64,000 nucleotides of DNA from Acidovorax sp. sic0104 (GCF_019219095.1 NZ_JAHUWH010000007.1:186001-250000), one strand, 5' to 3'; counted from the first letter of the stretch, positions 42,520 through 51,469 are shown. The notes: generated by a model not told the origin, from the letters alone. A program made the numbers and translations.

Positions 42520-42594
42520 ACCTGCGCTCATTTTCCCAACCCGGGGCTTCAATCCCCGGCAGGGGAGGGGGCTTCGATTTTTCCAGAGACCCCT
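42520..42594 (+). promoter_or_regulatory. P4-only hairpin leader
   Basis: CCCGGGGCTTCAATCCCCGG type stem (CCGGGG/CCCCGG, about 42541-42559), then purine-rich CCAGAGAC before ATG 42595. Confidence 0.5.
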
Positions 42595-42936
42595 ATGAAT
42601 CAAACTATCCCCAGCGCAATCAGCTCGGCACCTGGCGGCGGAGCCTTCGCCATGTCCGCAACCCAGCTCGTGGCGGCGATGCACCACCATCCAGACGCTG
42701 GCCGCATCGAGGTGGCCAGCCTCTTCAAGACCGGTGAACTGGATGTTGACCTGCTCGAACGTGCCCAGCTGCACGTGAGTGAGGTCCTCAAGCGCAGCCC
42801 GCTTGTCGCGGTGGAGATTGCAACCTATCGCACCAACCTGCACAGCGGCCGAAAGGAAGCTGTTTTCGGCGTGCGGTCCGACGGCGTTTTCATTGGCCAC
42901 TATGCGGCCTCCGCGTTTCGCCGGCTTTCGGCCTAA
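42595..42936 (+). CDS. Hypothetical protein, 113 aa
   Basis: A low-complexity start (MNQTIPSAISSAPGGGAFAM) is followed by a compact alpha/beta region (MSATQLVAAMHHHPDAGRIE, then EVASLFKTGEL, VEIATYRTNLHSGRKEAVFG). It is soluble with no cysteine or membrane segment. The next gene starts 14 bp later. Function unknown. Confidence 0.55.
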   Translation: MNQTIPSAISSAPGGGAFAMSATQLVAAMHHHPDAGRIEVASLFKTGELDVDLLERAQLHVSEVLKRSPLVAVEIATYRTNLHSGRKEAVFGVRSDGVFIGHYAASAFRRLSA

Positions 42937-42950
42937 AACTGGAGCATCAC

Positions 42951-43454
42951 ATGGACCGCAAGACACTCGGAATCACCGACGACATGCTCCAGGCCGCCCA
43001 GGCTCTGGTCGATGCCCGGGCGCGCGAGGCCATCCTGCGCCCGCAAGTCGAGAACTATCAACGGCTCATCCTTGCAAAGCACGGCTTTCATCGGGAGCCT
43101 AAGTACCGTGGTGTTCCCGATGGGCACCTCCCCATCACCGACCCCAACAAGGTCTGGTTGATGAGCGAGTCCGACCTGGCGGCATACGTCGCTGAGTGCC
43201 ACCTGGAGCGCGATCGGCTGGGGCTCCTCACAAGGGACCCAGAAGGTTGCCCGCTGCTGGAGGCGCAGGCCCGGCGTACCGAGGCGGAGTGGCAGCTCTT
43301 TCAGACGCTCTCACTTCACCCCAAACTGGCGCACCTGAAAAGCGCAAACGAGAAGCCCCTGAAGCTGCGTCAGGAGGCGCTGGACCTTTCCATGAAGTTC
43401 CTCGCACCATTCCTAGTGAACCACCGACCCTCACCCGCTGCCTCGGCGTCGTGA
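42951..43454 (+). CDS. Hypothetical protein, 167 aa
   Basis: TGGAG precedes ATG 42951. The product is helical (DDMLQAAQALVDARAREAIL, then LLEAQARRTEAEWQLFQ) with a middle loop rich in Pro and Asp, probably a cytosolic coiled-coil-like protein. It is cotranscribed with the previous gene. No family recognised. Confidence 0.55.
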   Translation: MDRKTLGITDDMLQAAQALVDARAREAILRPQVENYQRLILAKHGFHREPKYRGVPDGHLPITDPNKVWLMSESDLAAYVAECHLERDRLGLLTRDPEGCPLLEAQARRTEAEWQLFQTLSLHPKLAHLKSANEKPLKLRQEALDLSMKFLAPFLVNHRPSPAASAS

Positions 43455-43513
43455 GTTAACATCCACCCGCCGCGTCTCTTCTTGGGACGCGGTGAGTGCC
43501 ACTGTTCAGTGAG

Positions 43514-43552
43514 CTTTGGAGGGGGCGCTGCGACCCAGAGCCCTCCCCAAAG
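43514..43552 (+). repeat. P0 hairpin of leader copy 8
   Basis: CTTTGGAGGG/CCCTCCCCAAAG (43514-43523, 43541-43552), preceded by CCGCGTC/GACGCGG just after the previous gene. Confidence 0.65.
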
Positions 43553-43587
43553 AATCACTGATCTGGTTTATCCAGCTCATGACCAAG

Positions 43588-43685
43588 CTCCCAGCTGGGG
43601 AGTCAAACAATTCAGCAAAACCCTTTTCAACCCCTGCGGGCCAAGTCCCGCATCGGGGGCATGGCTCGCTTTTTTTGGAGCGACC
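43588..43685 (+). promoter_or_regulatory. Pseudoknot leader copy 8
   Basis: P1 CTCCC/GGGAG (43588-43592, 43598-43602) closing exactly the five-base loop AGCTG; CAGC at 43613-43616. P4 TGCGGG/CCCGCA (43635-43640, 43647-43652) inside CCC/GGG. TTTTGGAG precedes ATG 43686. P3 is absent. Confidence 0.7.
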
Positions 43686-44087
43686 ATGCAAACGATAGAG
43701 AAGACTGTGCCATCGGCGCCGGCCTCGGCTGCTTCCGGCTTGGCATACCCTGAAAGCGAATCCCGCGATCCGGCAGGCCCGCCCCCCAAAGCGCACGGCA
43801 GTGTCGGCGAACGCATCAAGTGCTGGTACGGCGTCAGCTGCTCGCTGGTGACGGATGAACCCGTACCGGGCATTGACCTGAAGCCGCTGGCGCCAAACTC
43901 CGCCATCTTTGTCGGTGCACGGTACCGCGTAGGCGACAACCTGAACGAACGCACGGCCCGCGTTCTCGCAACAGCACTTGGTCTGGATTGGCAGGAGGGA
44001 CCCAAACCCCGGCCTGTGTTCACCGAGGCCGAATCGCGGCAGGCATCCACCGACTTGTGGAAGGGCTTGGGCGTGCGGAGCGCCTGA
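43686..44087 (+). CDS. Hypothetical protein, 133 aa
   Basis: Ala/Ser/Pro-rich first 45 residues (MQTIEKTVPSAPASAASGLA), then a folded part: IKCWYGVSCSLVTDEPVPGI, NSAIFVGARYRVGDNLNERT, ATALGLDWQEGPKPRPVFTE. GGAG lies upstream. No family recognised; it begins a short operon with the two genes that follow. Confidence 0.55.
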   Translation: MQTIEKTVPSAPASAASGLAYPESESRDPAGPPPKAHGSVGERIKCWYGVSCSLVTDEPVPGIDLKPLAPNSAIFVGARYRVGDNLNERTARVLATALGLDWQEGPKPRPVFTEAESRQASTDLWKGLGVRSA

Positions 44088-44161
44088 TCACGAGACATTT
44101 TATTTACCCAGCGGGTGCCGCCCGCTCTGGGCCGCATTCCGCGTTTTCCAAAGGAATCAGA
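44088..44161 (+). promoter_or_regulatory. P4-only hairpin leader
   Basis: CCC-A-GCGGG/CCCGC-TCT-GGG (44108-44131, core 44111-44115 with 44121-44125), then AAAGGA before ATG 44162. Confidence 0.6.
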
Positions 44162-44512
44162 ATGCAGAATGAAAGACATGCCTCGCTCGTGTCGAGCAGC
44201 GCCATTCGCCACGAGCGACCCAGCCTGACTTCTTACCAGCTCGCGCTGGTCAAGCGCGTCGAAGCAATCAACGCCACAACCGCCTCCGTCGGGAGTGGGG
44301 AGTGTGAGGGAGCCGGCGAGGGTGCAACGCCCGAGCAGCTGGAGGCCCTCAAACGCTTCGCAGCGCGACACGGCCGCACATGGAAGTGCCGCCTGATGGA
44401 GGCCTGGATCAGGGGAACCGACGACAGGATGCCGGATGGCTGGCTTTTGCGCCAGGTGCGCAACCAGCTGGGCTCACATTGGCTCCGCAGGTTCCGCCTG
44501 GAGACACATTGA
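44162..44512 (+). CDS. Hypothetical protein, 116 aa
   Basis: MQNERHASLVSSSAIRHERP, then helices SYQLALVKRVEAINATTASV and EQLEALKRFAARHGRTWKCR, and a basic end (LRRFRLETH). It is probably a nucleic-acid-binding or scaffold protein; no family recognised. Its TGA overlaps the ATG of the next gene (TGATG). Confidence 0.55.
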   Translation: MQNERHASLVSSSAIRHERPSLTSYQLALVKRVEAINATTASVGSGECEGAGEGATPEQLEALKRFAARHGRTWKCRLMEAWIRGTDDRMPDGWLLRQVRNQLGSHWLRRFRLETH

Positions 44513-44823
44513 TGCCAAGCGCTGCAAGGGTGAATGCGAGAAAGACGCGCGTCAACGCCTGTCCCGTGGACCTTAGCAGGCTCGTGAGGTACGAGGCGAT
44601 AGACAACGGTCAGTGGTACCGAGTAGGGCCCGGAGACAAGCGTGCCGGGAACATCGGACAGGTCGTCGGCATCCTTGCGCTCAAGCACGCGCAGGGTTAC
44701 GAGGTGGTCCTGCGCCTGCTCAGCGGAGAGGTAGATACCTTCTCCCCATTGCAGCTGTTTCCAGCGAGTGATCGGGAGATCGCGGCCTCAGGCCGCTGCC
44801 ACCAGCTGCAGCTCGTGCTGTGA
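44512..44823 (+). CDS. Hypothetical protein, 103 aa, SH3-like strands
   Basis: Start ATG 44512 in a TGATG overlap. The first 25 residues are basic (ARVNARKTRVNACPVDLS), then beta strands NGQWYRVGPGDKRAGNIGQV, GILALKHAQGYEVVLRLLSG and EVDTFSPLQLFPAS, as in small SH3/KOW-like barrels. Coupled to the preceding gene. Function unknown. Confidence 0.55.
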   Translation: MPSAARVNARKTRVNACPVDLSRLVRYEAIDNGQWYRVGPGDKRAGNIGQVVGILALKHAQGYEVVLRLLSGEVDTFSPLQLFPASDREIAASGRCHQLQLVL

Positions 44824-44940
44824 GCTAGGGTAACCCTTTCAGAAGCGCCTCGGCGCGCAAAGGTCCTTTACGGGGCCTCAATCACAACCCAGTGGGCATC
44901 CTCCCACTGGGGGGTGATCCCGCGCACTTTCGAGGTACTC
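44824..44940 (+). promoter_or_regulatory. P4-only hairpin leader
   Basis: Perfect 9-bp stem CCCAGTGGG/CCCACTGGG (44888-44896, 44903-44911), preceded by CACAA, then CGAGGT before ATG 44941. No AGCTG box. Confidence 0.6.
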
Positions 44941-45693
44941 ATGACACAACTCAATCACATGGTCCGCGCGCGGCCCATGACATCGGCTCAGCGCTGTGCG
45001 TCCTTCGCGACTCCAGACCCTGAGCCACACCGCGTCGTCCTTCCTGCCCAGGAATGGGTCAGGATGGCTGGTGCGTACTGCGGCGATCGGCTCGCTGAGG
45101 CTGATGGAAAGTCCATCGTTGGCGTCAGGGCGATCGACCACCAGGGCTACCTCCATGCGATCTTCTCGGTGCTCCATGGCGGGTACTCCGGGGACTATCG
45201 GGCTGAGGGCTATCGGCTCGTGCCACCCGAGATGTTCGAGGGCGACACGGTCGAGTTCATTGACTGGCGGGATGCCCCAGCTATCCACGCCCGGCGACGT
45301 GGCGACTCCACGGGGCTGCTGGTGAAGGTCCAGGGAAAGATCCTGGTCTGCGCAAAGGCAGTCCACTTCGTCCGTGATCTGCCTACTGTGCCGCCTCTTT
45401 CCGTTCAGGAGGCCAAGGCCCATGACGAGCAAAGCCGTTCGGCTGGTTGGCGTGCCATGGGCTTTCGGGGAGCCTCCATCAGCTGGAGGGCCGTCAACGG
45501 GCACCCTGTGGTCATCTACGAGCACCCGCTGGAGATGAAGCGTATGGCCATCCTTTTTTGGCGGGCGAATGGAGAAGTCCAGGAGTATGTCCTGCACAAG
45601 TCGCTTGAAGCGTCCATGTTTACCGCTCCGGTAGACACTGCGGCGCAAAAGGCGCTGGTCCAAGAGGCGCCCGTCCAGATGGGGCTCTTCTGA
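44941..45693 (+). CDS. Hypothetical protein, 250 aa; paralogue of the gene at 36,573
   Basis: ATG 44941 with GAGG upstream. The product is 250 residues. Residues about 125-205 share clear identity with 36,573-37,208: TGLLVKVQGKILVCAK, the SAGWRAMGFRG region and VNGHPVVIYEHPLEMKRMAI, the latter matching VNGHPVFKYQDP there. The N-terminal 110 residues (QRCASFATPDPEP, AIDHQGYLHAIFSVLHGGYS) also look related but more divergent. Cytosolic, family unknown. Confidence 0.65.
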   Translation: MTQLNHMVRARPMTSAQRCASFATPDPEPHRVVLPAQEWVRMAGAYCGDRLAEADGKSIVGVRAIDHQGYLHAIFSVLHGGYSGDYRAEGYRLVPPEMFEGDTVEFIDWRDAPAIHARRRGDSTGLLVKVQGKILVCAKAVHFVRDLPTVPPLSVQEAKAHDEQSRSAGWRAMGFRGASISWRAVNGHPVVIYEHPLEMKRMAILFWRANGEVQEYVLHKSLEASMFTAPVDTAAQKALVQEAPVQMGLF

Positions 45694-45721
45694 CCGAATC
45701 GGAGTCCTCGCGCAGCGAGGG

Positions 45722-45758
45722 CTTCCCCAAGAGCTTCTATAGGGAGATCTTCGGGAAG
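45722..45758 (+). repeat. P0 hairpin of leader copy 9
   Basis: CTTCCC/GGGAAG (45722-45727, 45753-45758) with inner AAGA/TCTT (45729-45732, 45748-45751). Confidence 0.6.
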
Positions 45759-45763
45759 TGAAG

Positions 45764-45938
45764 GATTGACACCACCGGCTTGCCCAGTGGTTCACATGCT
45801 CTGAGCTAGAGAGCCAAAACACCTAGCAGTTCAATTCACATGCCGCTTCGCGCGGCCCATCAATCTCAATCATCCCAGCGGGTCCCAACGTCCCGCAGGG
45901 ACGTGGTGCCTGTTGGATATTTTCATAAGGCATCACAC
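45764..45938 (+). promoter_or_regulatory. Pseudoknot leader copy 9, with compensatory change
   Basis: TTGACA-like box (45766-45771) and stem ACCAC/GTGGT. P1 GCTCT/AGAGC (45798-45802, 45810-45814); the loop contains GCTAG (45805-45809) and the downstream partner is CTAGC (45823-45827), replacing GCTG/CAGC. P3 GCCGC/GCGGC (45842-45846, 45852-45856). P4 GCGGG/CCCGC (45878-45882, 45892-45896). AAGG precedes ATG 45939. Confidence 0.75.
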
Positions 45939-48900
45939 ATGAAGATCAATCCGATCGCAGCGGCTTGTTTGTGGCTCCCAGGGTTTGACCCTGACGAGGA
46001 TCCCAACCAAGTCCCGGGGCTGCTCAGTGCTCCAATCGCCCCCGTCGCTTCATGCGTCGTGGAGACGATAGCGGCCGCTGCCCCAAGCGCCCCGGTCAAG
46101 CCGAAATGGCCGCGTCTCTTCGCCGACGTGCATGCCCAGCTGGGCGGTACGGTGGTGAAGTTCGACGCGAACATCGAGGCGATCACGCTCCTTCGGGAGC
46201 TGGAGAAAGAAGAACGTGATCCCACCGCAAGGGAACGCGAGGTACTGAACCGCTACACAGGTTGGGGTGGTCTGCCTCAGGCATTCAACCTCAAACAAAG
46301 CGATACCGCGTGGCTCGACCGCTCAGCCAAGCTCAAGGAATTCTTGAGTGCGGAAGAGCACGCGTCAGCCATGGCCAGCACAACCGACTCTCACTACACC
46401 CCTGTGGAGGTGGTCGAGGCGATGTGGGCAATGGCGCAGCGGGTAGGCTTCACGGGCGGTCGAGTCCTTGATCCGTGCACCGGCACGGGCTTCTTCTTGG
46501 GCGCCATGCCCCAGGAGGTGGCCGAGCGAAGTACGGTGACCGCCGTGGAGGTAGACAACGTCTCGTCGCGCATTTCCAAGAAGCTCTACCGGCAGTACGG
46601 GGCGCGGGTCCTCAACAAGGGATTCGAGCAAGCGAATCTGCCGGCAGATAGCTTCGATTGCGTCATCAGCAATGTCCCGTTTGGCCAGACCAAGGCTGCA
46701 GAGGTTCGCAATGTCCCGTTCGCGCGATTCAACCTGCACAACTACTTCATCGCTCGTTCGTTGGAGCTGGTTAGGCCTGGCGGCCTGGTCGTGATCCTCA
46801 CGTCCAGTTTCACCATGGACTCCATGCGGGATGGCGCGCGAGCGTATCTGGCTGGCCAGGCTGAACTGGTCGGGGCCATTCGCCTTCCTGATTCAACGTT
46901 TAAGAAAATGGCCAATACGTCGGTAACGACGGATGTCCTCATCTTCAAGCGTCGAGTTGGAACGACGGAGCACGACAAGTCCTGGATCAACGTCACCGCG
47001 CTGCCAAAGGGCTCACCTATCAACGGGAACGCCTGGTACAGCTCAAATGCCGTTACGGTTAATTCCTGGTTCGCCAGGAACCCCGGAATGGTAGTTGGCA
47101 AGCTGACCCACGAGTCAAGCGCTTACGGAGCACGGACTATCTGCGCCTTCGAAGGCGACTTGAAGCAAGCGCTTCAGGAGCGCATAGCGAACCTCCCCGA
47201 GGGTATCTATGCACCACGCCCCCAGTCGCAGCGAAAGCCGCGTAGCGAGGCGTTCCGTATTGGTGAGGGTGTGCGTCCTGGGCTAACGCTGATCGAAGGC
47301 AAGGTCTGCGAGGTTGACGACGGTCTGGCCCGCCCTGTCCAGGCATCCGAGAAGGTGCTAGCGCGGATGGCGGGAATGATCGGAATACGCGATGCGGTGC
47401 GACGCCTCATTGCAGCGCAAGCTGTGAATGCAGACGAAGCAATGCTTAGCGTTTACCGTACCGCACTGTCTATTGCGTACGACTTGTATGTCGCGCAATG
47501 GGGCTACCTGGGTGACAAACTGAATCGAGCAGCGTTCAAGGCCGACCCCGATCTGCCGCTGCTCATGTCGCTGGAGTGCCGGGTGGAGGGAAGCAAGTCC
47601 GTTGATAAGGCGGCAATCTTCTACCACCGCACGGTGGGAGCAGCCAAGAAGGTGTCCCGGTGCGAGAGCACTCAGGACGCCCTTCAGGTGTCGCTCTCCG
47701 AGTTCGGACGGGTGGTTCCCGAGCGGATTGGCGGGCTGGTTGGAATGGGCCAGGAAGAGGTGATGGCGGACCTTGAGCAAAAGGGCTGTGTGTTCCTCGA
47801 TCCGGCGACCATGAACTGGGCGGTGGAGGATGAGTACCTCTCGGGCGATGTCCGGGAGAAGCTCATCCTCGCGGAGGACGCTGGCGAGCGCTTTGAGCGC
47901 AACGTAGCGGCCTTGCTGGCAGTTCAGCCGAAGAAGCTCACGCCAGCCGAGATTACGCCGCGCATCGGGTCCACCTGGATCCCTGCGCCGGTCTACGCGC
48001 AGTTCTTGGACGAAATCCTGGAGGTGGGCGAAGGTCCCTTCAGCAGGCATACCGTGGAAGTGAACCTCGCGGTGGGCACGTGGTCGGTTGATTCGCCCTA
48101 CAGCTGTGAAACCAGCGTGGCGGCAACGCAGACCCATGGGACTCGTCGTGTGCCTTGTGGGCGACTGATGGAGCTTGCCCTCAACCAGCAGGAGCCATCG
48201 GTGTACGACAGCAAGAGCGGCGGCAGTAGGGTGGCAAACACCACCGAGACCATCGCCGCGCGGGAGAAGCTCTACGAACTGAGGGCGAAGTTTAAGGAAT
48301 GGGTGTGGTCGGACGAAGCCAGAGCAGAGATGCTCGCCGAGGCCTACAACACTCAGTTCAACAGCTACGTTGTACGGCGATACAACGGGGAGCACCTGGT
48401 GCTTCCTGGCATGTCGCAGGCATTTACCCTCAGAGCGCACCAAAAGGACGCCGTCTGGCGGCTTCTCTCGACGAACCACAACGTCCTGTTGGCCCACGCG
48501 GTGGGGGCAGGAAAGACCTTGGAGATGATCTGCGGAGCGATGGAGTTGCGGCGCGTAGGCAGGGCAACCAAGCCCATGCTAACGATCCCCACACATCTGA
48601 TCGAACAGGTGTCGCGTGAGTTCATGGAGGCTTACCCAGGCGCGAACATTCTGGTCGCGTCGAAAGATGACCTCCATGGCGACAAGCGCCGAACGATGCT
48701 GTCACGTATTGCCACCGGCAACTGGGATTGCGTAATCATCACTCATTGCAGTTTTGAACGCATCCCTATGGGCGCCCAGTACATGAGGGAGCACATTGCA
48801 GAAGAGGTGGAAAAGATTGAAGATGCAATTCGTGAACGCCACGGCGAACCGAAAAGTAATAAGATCGTGAAGCAACTGGGGAGAGCCAAGAAGTCCTGGG

Positions 48901-50864
48901 AGGCGCGTCTTAAAAGGCTTTCAAGCGAATCGAAGAAGGACAACGTTCTAACTTTCGAAGAGCTTGGAGTTGACTATATTCTGTGCGACGAAGCGCACAG
49001 TTTCAAAAGTCTCTATAAGTTCACGAAGATGGACAGGATCGCTGGTTTGCCCAATCAGGACTCTCAGCGGGCCTTCGACATGTTCGTGAAGTGCAGGCAC
49101 ATCAATCGTCTTCGTGGCGATGGAACGGGCGTCGTCCTCGCGACCGCAACGCCCATCAGCAATGCTTTGGGAGAGGCATATACCATGCAACGCTTCCTTC
49201 AGGAGGCGGCCCTGGAGGCAAAGGGCGTGGCGAACTTCGATGCATGGGCTGGCAACTTCGGTGAGTCCGTCACAAGCCTTGAACTGGCGCCTGACGGCGG
49301 CGGATATCGGGTCTCGACGCGATTTGCGAAGTACACCAACGTGGTGGAGATGATGAAGATGTTCCGGCAGGTGGCCGACATCAAGACATCCGCAATGTTG
49401 GATCTGCCTGTTCCAAGGTGCCGTCGCGAGACGGTCATCGCGGACGGTGGCCCTGCACTGAAGGCGTACGTTGAGACGCTGGTGAAGCGTGCTGAGAGGC
49501 TCCGCGCCGGAGGGGTGAAACCGAAGGATGACAACATGCTGCTCGTGACTGGTGACGGTCGCAAGGCGGCGTTGGACCTCCGGATGGTGGACCCTTTCGC
49601 CGAGGAGACTGAGGTGAACAAGATCTCGCTGTGCGCCAAGGGGGTGTTCAAGAAGTGGACCGAATCGGCAAGCTTCAAGGGTACCCAGTTGGTGTTCTCG
49701 GATTTCGGCACGCCGAAGAACGACGGGAGATTCGACGCCTACAACGCCTTGCGTGACAAGCTGGTCGAATTGGGAATCCCTCGCCACGAGGTCGCCTTCA
49801 TCCATGAATTCGTTACTGACGCGGCAAAGGCCGCGCTGTTCCGGGACGTGAGAGCGGGGGTGATCCGGGTTGTTTTGGGAAGTACCTCGATGCTGGGGAC
49901 CGGTACAAACGTGCAGGAGCGTCTGTGTGCCATATGGCACATGGACGTTCCTTGGCGCCCTTCTGATATCGAGCAACGCGAAGGCCGGATCTTGCGCCAG
50001 GGCAACCAGTGCGAAGAGGTCTCGATCTACTACGTGGTAACGCGTGGTTCGTTCGACGTGTACATGATGAACTTGGTGGAGTCAAAGCAACGGTTCATCG
50101 AGCAGTTGATGCGGGGTGATGAAACGCTTCGCACACTGGACGAGGCATCTGAGGCGCTGACGTACGCTGAGATCAAGGCGCTGGCCAGTGGCAATCCTGC
50201 GGTGATTGAGCGATGTGGGGTCGAGTCAGAACTCGCCAAGCTCACCATGCTGCATGACAAGTGGCAGCGAGACCGGCAAGCAAACCTCTGGAACTTGAAG
50301 CACCTGCCCTCGCGCATTGCTTCTGAGGAACAGAAGATTGCTCGCATGTCGGCCGACACGCTCACCGTCGCGGGCGCACCAGCCGGAACCTACGCCTTCA
50401 AGGTAGGAGGATTCGGCGATGTACCTGCGAGCGATGCTGCGAAAGCGTTTAAGCAGTTCGTGCAATCCTTGCCCCGTAGCAGTGGGCCGGTTGTAATCGC
50501 GACATACCGAGGCCTGGACCTGTTGGTTGAGCGGGACGCCACCTCCCAATTGGAGGGCTGGCTCAAGGGCTCGATGGAGTACACGCTCACCATGGAGAAA
50601 TCCTGGGGAAGCGTGCTCAACTCCGTCGATACCCTGCTCGATGGGCTGGCGTCGCAGACGAAGCAATTGCAACGCGGTGTGGAGCGCCTGCGCGCACAGT
50701 CGAAGGATCTTGGCCGAGAGGTCGAGACACCCTTTCCTAAGCTGGAGCGGCTTGAGTTCCTGCAGCGTCGAAAGATTGAGCTGGATACCATGCTCGATCT
50801 CAATGTGGGGGATCTGTCTGCAGTGGACGAATCGGCCTTGGCCGAGGAAGCTGTTGGAGCCTGA
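45939..50864 (+). CDS. Giant N6-adenine methylase plus SNF2-like helicase
   Basis: The product is 1641 residues from ATG 45939; the frame is open upstream through the leader. N-terminal methyltransferase: TGWGGLPQAF, LDPCTGTGFFLG (SAM motif I near residue 176), then NVPF near 244 where most N6-methylases have NPPF/Y. Helicase: AHAVGAGKT near 851, LCDEAH near 1015, ATATPISNALGEAY, and EQREGRILRQGN near 1344 (motif VI). The last 250 residues are helical. This is the DarB/N12-type methylase-helicase layout of phages and plasmids, thought to protect incoming DNA from restriction. The NVPF variant may weaken or alter methylation. Confidence 0.85.
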   Translation: MKINPIAAACLWLPGFDPDEDPNQVPGLLSAPIAPVASCVVETIAAAAPSAPVKPKWPRLFADVHAQLGGTVVKFDANIEAITLLRELEKEERDPTAREREVLNRYTGWGGLPQAFNLKQSDTAWLDRSAKLKEFLSAEEHASAMASTTDSHYTPVEVVEAMWAMAQRVGFTGGRVLDPCTGTGFFLGAMPQEVAERSTVTAVEVDNVSSRISKKLYRQYGARVLNKGFEQANLPADSFDCVISNVPFGQTKAAEVRNVPFARFNLHNYFIARSLELVRPGGLVVILTSSFTMDSMRDGARAYLAGQAELVGAIRLPDSTFKKMANTSVTTDVLIFKRRVGTTEHDKSWINVTALPKGSPINGNAWYSSNAVTVNSWFARNPGMVVGKLTHESSAYGARTICAFEGDLKQALQERIANLPEGIYAPRPQSQRKPRSEAFRIGEGVRPGLTLIEGKVCEVDDGLARPVQASEKVLARMAGMIGIRDAVRRLIAAQAVNADEAMLSVYRTALSIAYDLYVAQWGYLGDKLNRAAFKADPDLPLLMSLECRVEGSKSVDKAAIFYHRTVGAAKKVSRCESTQDALQVSLSEFGRVVPERIGGLVGMGQEEVMADLEQKGCVFLDPATMNWAVEDEYLSGDVREKLILAEDAGERFERNVAALLAVQPKKLTPAEITPRIGSTWIPAPVYAQFLDEILEVGEGPFSRHTVEVNLAVGTWSVDSPYSCETSVAATQTHGTRRVPCGRLMELALNQQEPSVYDSKSGGSRVANTTETIAAREKLYELRAKFKEWVWSDEARAEMLAEAYNTQFNSYVVRRYNGEHLVLPGMSQAFTLRAHQKDAVWRLLSTNHNVLLAHAVGAGKTLEMICGAMELRRVGRATKPMLTIPTHLIEQVSREFMEAYPGANILVASKDDLHGDKRRTMLSRIATGNWDCVIITHCSFERIPMGAQYMREHIAEEVEKIEDAIRERHGEPKSNKIVKQLGRAKKSWEARLKRLSSESKKDNVLTFEELGVDYILCDEAHSFKSLYKFTKMDRIAGLPNQDSQRAFDMFVKCRHINRLRGDGTGVVLATATPISNALGEAYTMQRFLQEAALEAKGVANFDAWAGNFGESVTSLELAPDGGGYRVSTRFAKYTNVVEMMKMFRQVADIKTSAMLDLPVPRCRRETVIADGGPALKAYVETLVKRAERLRAGGVKPKDDNMLLVTGDGRKAALDLRMVDPFAEETEVNKISLCAKGVFKKWTESASFKGTQLVFSDFGTPKNDGRFDAYNALRDKLVELGIPRHEVAFIHEFVTDAAKAALFRDVRAGVIRVVLGSTSMLGTGTNVQERLCAIWHMDVPWRPSDIEQREGRILRQGNQCEEVSIYYVVTRGSFDVYMMNLVESKQRFIEQLMRGDETLRTLDEASEALTYAEIKALASGNPAVIERCGVESELAKLTMLHDKWQRDRQANLWNLKHLPSRIASEEQKIARMSADTLTVAGAPAGTYAFKVGGFGDVPASDAAKAFKQFVQSLPRSSGPVVIATYRGLDLLVERDATSQLEGWLKGSMEYTLTMEKSWGSVLNSVDTLLDGLASQTKQLQRGVERLRAQSKDLGREVETPFPKLERLEFLQRRKIELDTMLDLNVGDLSAVDESALAEEAVGA

Positions 50865-50882
50865 TACCATCCATCAACAAAG

Positions 50883-50956
50883 CACCAGCAGGCCCCGAAA
50901 GGGGCTTGCTGGCGGCTTTCCGAAGGGAACTGTTTCAGCGGGCCTTTCTGAAAGTC
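50883..50956 (+). repeat. Terminator-like stem and P0 hairpin of leader copy 10
   Basis: AGCA-GCCCC/GGGGC-TGCT type stem (50886-50910), then GGCTTTC/GAAAGTC (50914-50920, 50950-50956) with inner AAGG/CCTT. Confidence 0.65.
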
Positions 50957-50988
50957 GATTTGATGCAGAGGCTGTGCCTTTGCTCAAT

Positions 50989-51129
50989 TTCCCAGCTGGG
51001 GAATTCAAACAATCAGCACCACGCCTCACCTGAGGCATTTCATCAAGCGGCATCACTGCTGCTTTTATCCACCCACGCGGGCACTGCTCCCGCATGGGAG
51101 TGGGGCTTGCGATTTCAATCGGAGGTTCC
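50989..51129 (+). promoter_or_regulatory. Pseudoknot leader copy 10
   Basis: P1 TTCCC/GGGAA (50989-50993, 50999-51003), exact loop AGCTG; CAGC at 51014-51017. P3 GCCTC/GAGGC with an ACCT loop (51023-51036). P4 GCGGG/CCCGC (51077-51081, 51089-51093) inside CCC/GGG. CGGAGG precedes ATG 51130. Confidence 0.75.
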
Positions 51130-51354
51130 ATGTATCTGGCGTTTGCGCACCCCACGCGCGCTTCCCGCGCACCATCAGGTTTCGTTCGTGCACATGACTT
51201 GGCCAAACAGTACAAGGCTGACGGCTGCATTGCTGACTTTCGCGTGGACTCGTGCCACAAGCGGGGCCGTGTGATCACGTTGAAGAACGAATCTGGATGG
51301 AGTCCCTACCCCTTGTTCGTTGAGTATCCATCGCAGGAAGAGCAACCGAACTAG
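51130..51354 (+). CDS. Small hypothetical protein, 74 aa
   Basis: MYLAFAHPTRASRAPSGFVR, then DLAKQYKADGCIADFRVDSC and GRVITLKNESGWSPYPLFVE: a small alpha/beta protein. A strong CGGAGG site lies upstream. It is the only gene between leader copy 10 and the second methyltransferase. Function unknown. Confidence 0.55.
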   Translation: MYLAFAHPTRASRAPSGFVRAHDLAKQYKADGCIADFRVDSCHKRGRVITLKNESGWSPYPLFVEYPSQEEQPN

Positions 51355-51469
51355 CGGCCTCAACTCCGCACGCAGGGTTCTGCGCCAGTTGGCGCAATTT
51401 CAATTTTTCACCCAGCGGGGCCTCCTTTCCCGCTGTGGTTGGTGGTCCCGCGTCTATCAGGAGACCATT
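51355..51469 (+). promoter_or_regulatory. P4-only hairpin leader of second methyltransferase
   Basis: GCGCCA/TGGCGC (about 51381-51394) as terminator-like stem, then CAGCGGG/CCCGCTG (51412-51418, 51428-51434), then CAGGAG before ATG 51470. Confidence 0.6.

Noticed and set aside
45840..45938. 34-codon N-terminal extension of the methylase-helicase
   Set aside because: It overlaps leader stems P3 and P4; ATG 45939 follows the usual leader-to-start spacing.
48948..49976. 342-codon minus-strand frame inside the methylase-helicase gene
   Set aside because: Antisense shadow; helicase motifs on the plus strand cover the same bases.
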